Assembly: GCA_033439255.1 (NCBI GenBank)
Contig: CM065887.1
Location: 1,860,001-1,924,000, forward strand
Reading direction: 5' to 3'
Length of the DNA stretch: 64,000 nucleotides
Source of the DNA: Hericium rajendrae
Taxonomy: Eukaryota; Basidiomycota; Agaricomycetes; Russulales; Hericiaceae
Positions 11,601 through 21,563 of this stretch are shown here, one piece after another. Position 1 is the first letter of the stretch. Each line of letters starts with the position of its first letter. Position numbers and translations under genes: made by a program. A model generated the notes under the pieces. That model had not been told where the DNA came from and did no database searches. It saw only the letters and a list, made by a program, of their open reading frames with translations.

Positions 11601-12811
11601 ATAGAACAGAATTCTACAGAATTCCATAAGATCCAAAAGTGTCTAAGATGAGATTTCACAAGATTATCCAAAACAGAATCCTGTAATATCTCATGATAGG
11701 ATCTGAAAGTGTCTAAAACAACATCTCATATAATTTGATTCTATGAAATTTAAAAGCATCTAAGACAAGATTTTATGGGATCCAAAAATGTCTAAGACAG
11801 AGTCTGTGAGATTTTATGTGATCTGAAAATATCTAAGACAGAATCTCATGGGATCTAAAATGTCTAAAACAGAATCTTGCAAGATCCTATGGGATCTGAA
11901 AACATCTAAAACAGAATTCTGCAGAATTTCATGTGGTCGAAAAATATCTAAGATAGAATCCTACGGGATACCTGAAAATGTCTAAGACAGAATTCCATGG
12001 GATTTCATGTGGTTAGAAAATGTCTACTAAGACAGAATCCCGCAGGATCTCTGAAAATGTCTAAAATCGAATCCCACAAGATTTCATGCAGTCAGAAAAT
12101 GTCTAAAACAGAATCCCACAGGATTCCTGAAAATGTCTAAAACAAAATCCCATGGGATCTCATGGGATTCAAAAATGTCCAAAAGAGAATCCCATGGGAT
12201 TTCCAAAAATGTCTAAAACAGAATCTTGCAGGATTCCATGGGATCCAAAAATGTCTAAAACAGAATCCTGTGGAATTTCGTGGGATTCAAAAATGTCTAA
12301 GATAGAATCCTACAGGATCTCATAGGATCTGAAAATGTCTAAAACAGAATCCTGTGGGATCACATGGGATCTGAAAATGTCTAAGATAGAGTCTGACAGG
12401 ATTCCATGAGATCTAATAACATCCCATTGGACAGTAGAGGATGGGCTGAGCAATTGACAACCTGTAGGATCAAGTGGACCAGCCAATGACCCATTAGACA
12501 GTGGAGAACGGGCCCGTCAATGATGAATGTACAGTAGACATTGTTAAAGGACAGGCCAGCCAATAACCCATTGGATGTCAGAGGACGAGCCAGTCAATGA
12601 TGAATATGCAGTGGTATTGTAAGAGGATGGGCCAGCCAATGACCCAATGACCAGTAGAAATTGTAAGAGGACAGGCCTGTCAATGATCCAATGAATGGTA
12701 GAGGATCGGCCAAGCAATTGACAACCTGCAAGATTGAGCAGGCCAGCCAATGACCCATGGGACATCAGAGGATGGGCCCATCAATGATGAATGACCAGTA
12801 GACATTATAAG

Positions 12812-13688
12812 CAGGGCTGTCCAATTATGATTAAATAAATTTTTGGCCATATTTTAATCTATCTTAGTATATTCTTCTGGGCCAAAGCTGTAGGATAATT
12901 GAATCATAATGTTCTGTAGTATATTCTTCTAGTATTCTTTATAGTCAGAGTAAATTAGATTTACTCAAGGATAAAATTCCATCCAAGTAATTCAAGCTGT
13001 CATCAAGTTCTTTCGTTAGAAGCTCCTTTGAAATTATAGCTGTCAAACAGTCTTGGCAGAGAGCGATGACCGTACATCAGATAGCATGTGCTTGCTGTTC
13101 AAGAAGAGCTGCTCTACGGACATGCTGCTGCCCAAGATAGCGAGAATGTCGCAAGTGATGCACGAAAGCACAGGAAATTGGGATGCATGGTCCTGGGTTG
13201 AGAATTGTAACTAGTATCGGTTGTGAAAAATCAAAATTAAGATAGATTCCTTCCTTCATGATCTGGCAATCTTGCCAGTGTCGTTGCTAGGGAACACAGG
13301 GGAACATTCATTCTGATAAATTTTGGAGAGAAAAAAATTCCCAAGATTTACTTACATCATGAAGCGAGCTGATGGACCTGCATCGTGCCAGTATTGTGCC
13401 ACGATTCCTTGGTGACTGGTGACCGGTGACAGAAAATGTGCACTGAGTGGCGAGTGTTGATCGAGTATTGACAACACTCTGCAGCAGGCTATGGCACTCA
13501 AATCTCAGATTTCTTTTGTAGATTACTACAATTAAATATCAGACTGTAGTTGAATCTATCCATAATATAGTGTAACCTATTCAGATATAGTCAGTGTGCT
13601 TGGAATTATGAGCCAGCCGTAGCATAATCATAGTAGTCAATAGTATTCAAAATGTAGTCGCATGTAATCATATTCTTGGACAGCACTG
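12812..13688. mobile_element. Non-autonomous hAT-type element inside the FB1 right arm
   Basis: Ends are CAGGGCTGTCCAA at the left and TTGGACAGCACTG at the right, inverted with one mismatch. They are flanked by an exact 8-bp duplication, ATTATAAG (12804-12811 and 13689-13696), the duplication length of hAT elements. The 877-bp insert has no transposase frame; a 60-codon frame at 13077-13259 shows no domain. It lies only in the right arm, so it came after the foldback structure formed. Its terminal sequence differs from that seen near the hAT gene at 57.7 kb, so that transposase is not an obvious partner. Confidence 0.85.
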
Positions 13689-14142
13689 ATTATAAGGGGA
13701 CAGGCCCGTCGATGACCCAATGGATGGGAGAGAACCGGCCGAGCAATTGACATTCCACAGGATCGAGAGGGCCAGCCAATGACCCATTGGACATCAGAGG
13801 ACAGGCCTATCAATGATGAATGACTAGTAGACATTATAAGGGGATGGGCCAGCCAATGACCCAATGGATGGTAGAGAACGGGCCGAGCAACTGATATCTT
13901 GCGGGATCAAGTGGGCCAGCCAATGATCCAATGGACATCAGAGGACAGGCCAGTCAATGATGAATGGACACTACAGATTAAATGACTAGAGGCTGGACAA
14001 TGACCCATTGGTACATAGGAAGGGCAGGCCTGTCATTGGATGACTGCTACATTGTGACGGACGGGCCAGCGCAGGATGGCCAATCAACAATGGCACTTTG
14101 TCAGGTTCACCTGGCATTACCTCAATGCACTAAGTGACTGTT

Positions 14143-14370
14143 TCATGTGCACATATGTGCATTCGAGCACTTGCTCCTCTGGCTCACTCTTCAGGTTGTG
14201 GATAAACTCACACTCTTTCTTGATCCAGTGCTCAAAATTGTCGTTCATCAGGTTGGATAATGCTTGCAATTTTTTGATCTCAGGTATGTTCTCGGCAAAA
14301 ATGTTCAGGCATTGGTGGTAGTTGTTCAAAAGGAATTTACCTTTAAGAAATCTATTAGCAGGGCAACATA
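14143..14370 (-). pseudogene. KDZ transposase, middle piece between FB1 and copy B
   Basis: The minus strand reads NNYHQCLNIF, then FEHWIKKECEFIHNLKSEPEEQVLECTYV. This corresponds to the KDZ segment in which a short helix is followed by a WLKEE..YL..L..EP...TL..EY pattern. It continues from the sequence right of copy B and leads into the helical region left of FB1. Confidence 0.8.
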
Positions 14371-14979
14371 CATCTGAAAAATGTACCAGTGCTATATTGC
14401 TCTATATAACCTATATAGAAGTCATAGCTCCATAGCAATCCTCTTTTATATATAGAACTTCATAGCTACAAAGCAGTCTATGATAAGCTATGTAGTCAGA
14501 TAGGATTGCTATACCTTGCTATGATAGCTATGATAGCTATCAGAGCATAAAGCATAGCTATGGTAGCTATAAAGGCTATGTCACTTATGCTATATATGTC
14601 TATTATTATATCATATCTAGCTTAATAGGATTGCTATCTATTCTATATCATCTTTAAGTAATATATTGTCTAACAATACTATAAAAATATTTTAATCATC
14701 TGAATTGTTTTATAAGCTTCACAATCATTATATCTTAGATAAACAAAACATCGAAAATTTAAACACATATCATTTTATCAAGAGAGACTAATATACAACA
14801 AAACTACATTAGACTATAAAGTTAAAGAGTCTTAATTATAAACATAAGTCAGACTAGATTAGATAAAAGATACAACACCAAGACTTATTCTGCAAAGACA
14901 ACAAAAAGCGAAAATGAAACCCTAAAGTCAACAACTGATTGTAAGTAGACAAAGAAAGAACATTATATATAAGACTTAC

Positions 14980-15010
14980 CAAAGAGAAGAAAAAGCGAAA
15001 ATTTTAAAGT
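14980..15010 (-). other. Splice-flanked micro-exon-like motif, copy B
   Basis: On the minus strand: acceptor TTGTAG, a 31-nt segment with ATTTTCGCTTTTTC, then donor GTAAGTC. The equivalent in other copies is 21-24 nt (A 5803-5825; C 41088-41111 and 41171-41193; D 42791-42811; E 44949-44972 and 45036-45058). No open frame is conserved across copies. Confidence 0.5.
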
Positions 15011-15172
15011 CTACAAAGATAAAACATAAGTATAAGTATTAATTGACAACATAATAAGATGAGGACTCACCGAATATAAAGAGTTGAAGAGAGAGAGAGG
15101 AGAGAAGGATGAAAGATGAAAGACGAGAGATGGTAGTGGTAGGGAAGAGAGAGAGGACGCGCATCATGCATG

Positions 15173-15183
15173 CCTTATATAGG
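15173..15183. promoter_or_regulatory. TATA core promoter, copy B
   Basis: CCTTATATAGG preceded by GCATCATGCATG. The minus-strand reading (TATATAAG) is followed by a pyrimidine-rich leader and a GTGAGTCC donor; the plus-strand reading leads to the leader before the mini-intron. Confidence 0.55.
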
Positions 15184-15637
15184 CGAGCACGTCGGAGCCC
15201 GAATTGCAGCTGGCCGGTGGTTGCCGGGCGCCGCGGCAGAGGCTACTGCTTTAGATCTCACTAAGGTAGATAGGTCGCTCAGGACAGTACAGTAGAGTAG
15301 ACATGTATCTGGCTCATTGATAGTCTAGATACAACAATTTTATACTTGCTGCCATTTTTTTGGATTTTGAAACATTTGATTTGATTTGTTGGACTCGAAA
15401 CCGCCAGCCACGCGAGTCGAGTGCTGTGACTGCACTCGACGTGCGACTCGGACTTGATGCGTTCCTTCGTCCACCACTCCACCTCCACCACTCCCCACTC
15501 CCCCTTCCCTCGTTTCATTCTTTTTCCACCGGCAAGGCGCGGTGTCGTTCGATGGTCAGAAAGGATAGCAGGGACGTCGGGGGCCTCTTGGTAAGCAATT
15601 TTATTGTTTTTTCCCTGTCTTTGTGCTAATCAAACAA

Positions 15638-15665
15638 GTATCATTCGTGCATGCACGAATGATAC
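15638..15665 (+). ncRNA. Stem-loop 1, copy B
   Basis: A perfect palindrome: GTATCATTCGTGCA pairs with TGCACGAATGATAC. The first G is the last base of the mini-intron acceptor (15637-15638). Confidence 0.5.
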
Positions 15666-17109
15666 TCGTGTGTCTTCTCGTGGCCACGTCTCGCATTTGA
15701 CACCCTGCGCCTACGTATTTGCCCCATCCCACTCCCTCGATAACGCTGTCGATGATGCCAATGTTAGGTCTCATTGCTGCGGCAACAAGACTCGACCAAA
15801 CATCGTTCGACATGCTCTGCCTCCGTCCTCTCCCGCAACACCCGCGTCCAAGCCCCCGCTCCCGCACCTGTTCCCATCCCCGTCACCGTTCCCGTCCCCA
15901 TCCCTGTCCCCACTGCCAGCGCACACGTGCCCGAGCACGCATGCCCGACATGTGTGCGTGTGGCCCCGCATGCATGCATGGGGCCATGCCTGCCTGCAAG
16001 TCGTTGTGCATGGCCGCAGATGACCGCCAGCGCATCCGTGCATGTGCACGCTGTGCAGGCAACTATGGACTGCGTGCCTGGGCCACACACACCGGCGGAC
16101 GACCACGCCAGCCTGCCAGCACACCCACTCACGTGCAGGCAGCCTCGGAGGATCTGCCAGTGTACGCATGCACGTGGCGCTATGCGCGGCTGCGGGTGAC
16201 CTCAACGGCACGAACTGCCCTGCCAGCAAGCACGACCTTGCTCGGCATGCACGCAACCACACATGGCGTCGTCTGCATGCACGAGGCTGCATGGCCCCGT
16301 CTGCCACATCCCCGTCTGCCGCATTCCCACCTTCCCGCGTCCCCGCCTTCCCACGTCCCTGCCCTCCTGTCTCCGGCCCTGCCCTCGCCATGTCGCGACT
16401 CTGCCCTGCCCTCGCCGCGTCACAGCCCCGCCCTGCCTGCGCCGGCCGTGGATGATCGCGCTCATGCAACCATACACGCACGCACAACCACAATGCACGC
16501 ACACAACAACGGCGCAGGCAGCCATGTGCGACGCCCTCTGCATGTCATGTGAGGCCACGCACACTGGCGACAATGCATGCACGCCGGCGACAGCGCTGTT
16601 GCGCACGCATATGCATTCGGGTAGGCGCCGGGCTGCCTCACTGAGCGTCGTGTCATGCACACAGGCGGCATGCATTGTTGGCTACGCACCACCAGCCGCG
16701 ACGACGGGTACCACATCATATGAGGTTATGTGCATGCGAGGTCCATACAGCTTAACTCATTTTGTATTTAGGTACTTTTATAATGTAACACATCATTGTG
16801 CAATAATGATATGATGCTATGGATCCATCTAATTGAAGAAATCTGACTTGATATTTTTGGTGTCTGTCTGATTTAGCATAGTCAGTATAGTACTCATAGA
16901 AGCCATAGTCCTTCTTACTAAGTAGAATAGCTCTATGTATTTGACAGTACAAGCTATGTAGGCTATTTACTTTAAATAATTAACTATAGAGGCTATGATA
17001 GCTCCCATAGCTCTACATAGCTTGACTGATCAAAATCATAGACTCCATAGCCTTCCTATAGGACCCATAGCTTGACTCTTTGCTATATAAAAATTAGATT
17101 TTTCAGATG

Positions 17110-19200
17110 TAGTTCATTGCAGAGAGGAACCTATTGAGCTCCTGATACTTGTCATCATCTCACTGTTTGAAGTGGAGATCTAGAGCTTGAAGATAGTGAT
17201 AGCGAGTCGCATATCGGATAGTTGAGGCAACCACATTCAATGCAGAGAACACCTGCTCCATCCCCTCGAGGTCTTCGATACCTCAGCCAATGAGATACAA
17301 AGGATGATTGTCGAGCTGACATGTTCTGGAATGCACATAGCCATGAAATGAATTCACGGACATTCGATACCTGCCATCTTTCACCTTCTGTCCAAGCAGA
17401 GCACTTTTCTTAATTGTCGACTTCAGTGAACAGCCATTATCCAACTCCACGCCCAAGTCGTTGCCACACTTGTCAATAAGATGGTTGGATACAGCAAGTG
17501 GGTACTTTGCACTTGAAGGTAGCTTAGCATAGTCAGAATACTGAATGATCATGAAGATACATACAGTTCACCACTGCGAACCATCTCGCATGCTGTCAAA
17601 ATGAAGCCATGACAACAGGCACTGGCAAACATGCCGGTGGCATCGTAGATGTCGAGCGCACACTTGTGATGTTCAGCAGCACTTGCCTTCCATCGTTCCA
17701 TGCACTTGCTATGATTGTACTCTTGATTTTTGTGATCACCAGGCCTAGTATCTGGAAGCCAACGTACATCTTCCTCACTCTCCTACAAAGACATATTAGC
17801 TGTCTGAGAGGCCACAGCTTGTGAGGAAACTCATGCTTTCACTTTCTTCAGCTGCCGGGCATGCTCCTCAATAATGTTTTACTTCATCCTTGAATACATC
17901 TACTTGCTCTCATGACAGGAAATAGTTACTCTCAAATGTCCATTCATCTTCACGTCCTGTGCTTAGAATATGCTTCACTGAGTTGTTCCCATCCATGGCG
18001 AGCAGCTTTGTCAGAGATAATTTCAGCTCTTCCTCTAGCTACACCCATGATAAAATAAACCTGACTGTGGATAAGGTATAGACAGCAGCCTTACCTCGTA
18101 ATTGCAGCATACACAAGAATTCTTAATTCTCCAGTCAGACAAGTCACGACCAAGTGCCTCATTCACCCATCCATCTGTTGTCCATAGGATCTGAAGATAA
18201 ACATCAAATGTGTCAGAGATCTGCTCTCTGAATGCAGTTCTGTAGTTGACCTGATGCCGCACCACATTATTCATCAGCCGCCAATCTTCAGATTAGTATT
18301 AGGGAGATACATACATCTTGCATGTCACAGATTGCCCTTGCAAAAGCCTGAACACTAAGGCATGGATGTTGTCATTACAGATGATGATAAAGCTTCAGCG
18401 TACAGAGGCTGATAGCAATGGAGGGGTGAATAGGTGCAGTGCCAAGCAGGCCACAGCAGAGGAGTGCAACATTTGCAAACTCGCTGTTGTACTGATATAC
18501 TGTCTTGATCTCAAATTCTGTTTAACAAGGAAGGAGTCAGTATTAGATGCACAATAGAACTGAAGAATGTACCATAGGCATCAATCGAGAGTACACACAT
18601 TTTGGACTTGCTGTCAGACTCAGGCATCGAGACTTGCTTGTGCTTCCATTGTAGATAAGCCATGGCCAAGGCTGAAATCTGGTCATCCCAGCTGCGATAA
18701 AGACTTTGTAGATGGTATCGTCAACTCTGAGAGCTTGACGTTGCACCCAAAGTACTCCTGGTCAGAGGATGAGGATATCTACAAGCCAAAACAATGAGAG
18801 AAAGACTTACTGCACAATTATGTGTTGATGGGCTGCATGTACAGCGTCATCAGTTTTGCTGCCAGCCATGGAGATACTGACATCATCGTGGTCCACCCAA
18901 TCCATGGTGCTCGCCATTGGATTGTACTGGTAATGGTCGTCCTCGATGCTCGTCCCATGGGCTCGTGCAATGCCATTCACGGTGGCTCTGGTTTCGGACA
19001 GTAATGCTATTGTAATTTGTGTGACAGTTAGTGGAGATTCTCCCTGTACAAATACACTCACCCTCCATCAACTTGTGCTGCTTGCAAAGCATCCTTTTGT
19101 GCTCCTTTGCTACCTGCGTAAGAGACTTGTGCTTGCTGACACTGAGTGGCCTGGCAACATTGCTGGTGATAACTGTACATTTGTGCTTGCAGTGGTTCAT
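17110..19200 (-). pseudogene. KDZ transposase, N-terminal and catalytic part
   Basis: Minus-strand segments appear in the order of KDZ (Kyakuja-Dileera-Zisupton) transposases. An N-terminal VARPLSVSKHKSLTQVAKEHKR segment is at about 19.1 kb. Then come a cysteine-poor linker and CGLLGTAPIHPSIAISL at 18.43 kb. Next are VNYRTAFREQISDTFDVYLQ and a CxxC-type patch (CVCCNYE), followed by LLAMDGNNSVKHIL. The RNase H-like core follows with ATGMFASACRHGF, YPLAVSNHLIDKCGNDLGVELDNGC, FHGYVHSRTCQLD and GIEDLEGMEQVFSALNVVAS. Cut-and-paste transposition would be its original role. It is dead: TGA replaces a Trp codon at 17160-17162, and further stops lie in several segments. Confidence 0.88.
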
Positions 19201-19479
19201 TGTGGTGGCAGGCAGTGGAAGAGCACTGTGATAGAGGTGCTCTCATTGACAGGCGCAGGAATGAGGACCACTTAGATGCATCCATTGATCTGCACATCAA
19301 AGGCACGTGACCACGTCAAGGGCATTATTCACCCAGTGACCTATTCCCTGCTGCCACGCAGGGTGCGCATGTTGCAAATGAGCTTAGATATAGAGTGACT
19401 ATCTTCTATAACTAACTCTTGTCCAAAGGATGGTAAAAGATGCATGTTTTCATGCTACAAGGGGGTTACAAAAGTGTAA

Positions 19480-19735
19480 TACATTGGAGGTGACTTGCAT
19501 GACGACAGAGCATGTGGAGTGAGAAATAAAGCTCATATTCGTGACCAGCATGCAAAAGTGCTTTGGATAGTATATACATTCATCGCTATAGCCTACAGGA
19601 TGGGGGAGATCTCATCATCATCAGTGGCGGTGGGTGGGTGCTTATGGGGCAGGACATCGGCAGGACATCAGTGGCAGGCGCTAAGTGCTGGCAGGGCGGA
19701 ATGATGGATGGGATGCCCAGTGCCCATGGGCCAAG
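19480..19735 (+). repeat. Right arm of long inverted repeat flanking the KDZ element
   Basis: Complement of 85-480 by eye, with the same GGAGGTGACTTGCATGA start and the GTATATACATTCATCGCTA block, but without the extra segment. It lies just upstream of the transposase N-terminus, as expected for an element terminus. The frame at 19495-19704 is a by-product of the repeat. Confidence 0.75.
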
Positions 19736-19944
19736 GCGATGCTGAGCCAGGTACCTGATGATGAGGAAGATAGACCGGAGGTCCCCGACATCCTCCCGAG
19801 ATGATGAAGACACAGTGTACAAGTGGTCAGACAGTGTAGTATTCAGCTTAGCATGAGATCTAGGCAGATCTGAGGCAACTCAGCCTCCATCAGCAGACAT
19901 GATGGTAAGGCTAGTTTGGCTTGATTATTATATCATACAGGTGC
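19736..19944. other. No gene recognised
   Basis: Unassigned sequence next to the inverted repeat; it may be the outermost part of the KDZ element. Confidence 0.35.
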
Positions 19945-20100
19945 AGCATCTTATGTGCATGTAACATGGAATACCAACACAAGCATACCACAAAATACCA
20001 ATGTGCACATAACATGAAATACTGATGCATGCATAACACGAGATACTGACGTGCACGTAACACGGTGTCGCAACATCGATGTGCACATAACACAAATTTC
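19945..20100. repeat. Short tandem repeat (minisatellite)
   Basis: About five to six diverged units of 26-30 bases, each with a version of ATACTGATGTGCACATAACA. Frames across it on the minus strand are repetitive and not genes. Confidence 0.65.
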
Positions 20101-20344
20101 AGAAGAAAAACAGTATATAAGAAAACCATCAGTATTAGAACTATAAGTCAATTTGGCCTCGTGGTCTGATTGTGCAACATATTGTTACCATCATTGTCTT
20201 TCTGTCGGGCATTGGTTCAGTCCTGGTGCCTGTCGCTTTTATTATTGGCATAATATACACTAATTGACTGTAACACCCTGTCTAATAGACATGACGAGCG
20301 TGTATTCCTCTACTATTACAGACTCCTTCCCTACCACTCATTTG

Positions 20345-20900
20345 AGCCAAGACACACAAATATGAGGGGAAAAAAATATGAGATATCTGAGTTTCCCCAT
20401 ACACATACCATGTTAGTCTGAAATTTTGGTGCTACGGCTCGAAGAGCGACTGGCACTTTTCACCCTCATGTAATATCTTCTCATGCCTCATTGGGGCATT
20501 CTCAGCAGTGTGCACCACTTTGACACATCGGGTGACGAGAGGACCTCGAGTACTGCTTGTCACTTCACATGACTAAATAATGTAATGTTTGAAACATAAA
20601 TTTTGATGATTACATTAATGCCTGCAAAGCATCTGGGACAAGATGGCTACTGCATGCACAGGAGCGCAGAGTGATTGCACCATTGGTCAGTCCATTCCGG
20701 AGAGGACGGGGCCAGAAAGGGACAAGAAAGGAAATAAAAATAAAAATCCAAGGGAGAGGCCAGAATCAAACCATTAACTGTGAGGAGAGCCTAACCGGCA
20801 GTGCACAGGTGAAGCCACTGACCTACAGGAGCTTTCTTTGTTATGGAAATCTGGATCCTATCACTATCATGTGCCCTATAGCTGTGGCATGCGTGCATCA
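20345..20900 (-). repeat. Foldback-like repeat FB2, left arm, with tRNA-like boxes
   Basis: This is the reverse complement of 38020-38985, apart from a solo LTR in the latter. On the minus strand a GTCAGTGG word (A-box-like) is followed about 55 bases on by GGTTTGATTCTGG (B-box-like), then a T-rich run. The order suggests derivation from a tRNA gene, as in SINEs, but I could not fold a convincing cloverleaf. The two arms face each other around the chromovirus. Confidence 0.6.
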
Positions 20901-21126
20901 CAAGACACCACCTCATAGCTTCCAGTTATCATCACCGCATCATCACATTTGGCCGTTGCTGTATAGTCAAGTGTACTATATTTGCTAGTGTGAGCTCGGT
21001 GCAAGAGATCTTTCTCCTCGGATTGCACTATGACAAAAATAGATTCATTTTAGCATATATAGAGTGAAGATTGAGTGCACAGGGAGTGCTCCAGCAGACA
21101 GGTGAACGAGTATCTTTGGTGGCTAT
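20901..21126. other. Loop of FB2 left of the chromovirus
   Basis: No gene. It ends in the 5-bp target duplication GCTAT (21122-21126) of the chromovirus. Confidence 0.5.
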
Positions 21127-21549
21127 TGTCACAGATCACTCCATTTCTCTCTGCCTTCTTCTCTGCCATCAAGGCATCACGTCGGTCATGTGCTCCAGCA
21201 GCCCCATCACATGTTCACTTCCTCACATGACCTGGGGTTATCCTTCACCCATGCCCTTGTTCCCCTTTGGAACATCCTATTGTTCTCCCTCCCATTGTTC
21301 TCCATTTGGCCACCATTGTTCTCACTCTATTGTTCGACCTGTTATGGTGTCCATTGTTCTTTTCCCATTGTCGTCCCAGTACTTATAGGCTCCCTATTGC
21401 TCACCTATTTTCCTAGATTGTCCATTTTGTCTGTATCGTACTGTACCTCCAATACAGGTCACTGCGCTGCTAGTCGCTCTCTGCTCTCTTGCTCTCATCA
21501 TCGCTGGTGACTTGGGTGGTTCTCTGCTGTCTACGACCAAGTCTTGACA
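21127..21549 (+). repeat. 5' LTR of the chromovirus
   Basis: 423 bp, TGTCAC...TTGACA. It contains runs of CATTGTTC/ATTGTTCTC words. Matches the 3' LTR, the solo LTR at 38469-38891 and the LTR at 52097-52523. Confidence 0.96.
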
Positions 21550-21551
21550 CC

Positions 21552-21563
21552 TGGACAATCTCT
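21552..21563 (+). other. Putative primer-binding site
   Basis: TGGACAATCTCT begins 2 bases after the 5' LTR and starts with TGG, the complement of a tRNA CCA end. The same sequence follows the LTR at 52097-52523. The priming tRNA is not identified. Confidence 0.5.

Larger units (their letters stand above)
8867..14140. mobile_element. Foldback element FB1 with long composite inverted arms
   Basis: Outer ends are CAGTCACTTAGTGCATTGAG on the left and its complement at 14121-14140, flanked by a TT duplication (8865-8866 and 14141-14142). Each arm is about 1.7 kb and made of two kinds of short tandem repeats. An outer array is built on GGTCATTGGCTGGCC (8930-9700 and 12420-14090), an inner one on TTTTAGACATTTT (9738-10560 and 11640-12400). 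A core of about 1 kb, AT-rich and without a gene, joins the arms. The inner parts of the two arms (9357-9741 and 12381-12765) differ at only a few bases. The element interrupts the KDZ transposase pseudogene and encodes no recognisable protein, so it would depend on a transposase supplied elsewhere. Confidence 0.88.
14371..17109 (+). mobile_element. CATCTG-family element, copy B
   Basis: Ends CATCTGAAAAATGT and ATTTTTCAGATG, with TA duplicated on both sides (14369-14370 and 17110-17111). Internal order as in copy A: TAGCTAT-rich block (14390-14590), minus-strand micro-exon (14980-15010), TATA box (15173-15183), mini-intron (15591-15638), perfect stem-loop 1 (15638-15665), GC-rich body (15690-16700) with stem-loop 2 (15768-15791), TAGCTAT-rich block (16870-17100). 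The long frames in the GC-rich body occur in several phases on both strands and are not conserved between copies, so I do not treat them as genes. It interrupts the KDZ transposase, whose reading frame rejoins when one copy of TA is removed. Confidence 0.9.

Noticed and set aside
14921-14945. Telomere-like CCCTAAA in copy B and AGGGTTTC in copy C
   Set aside because: Single occurrences within the micro-exon region; no tandem array.
15719-16552. Long open frames (up to 277 codons) in the GC-rich body of copy B
   Set aside because: Overlapping long frames occur in several phases on both strands, translations are low-complexity His/Ala/Pro/Thr/Arg, and none is conserved in other copies. They result from GC-rich composition with few stops.
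21071-21510. Open frames of about 105 codons inside the LTRs (also 37583-37957 and 38508-38933)
   Set aside because: They lie wholly or mostly within LTR sequence and recur only because the LTR is repeated.
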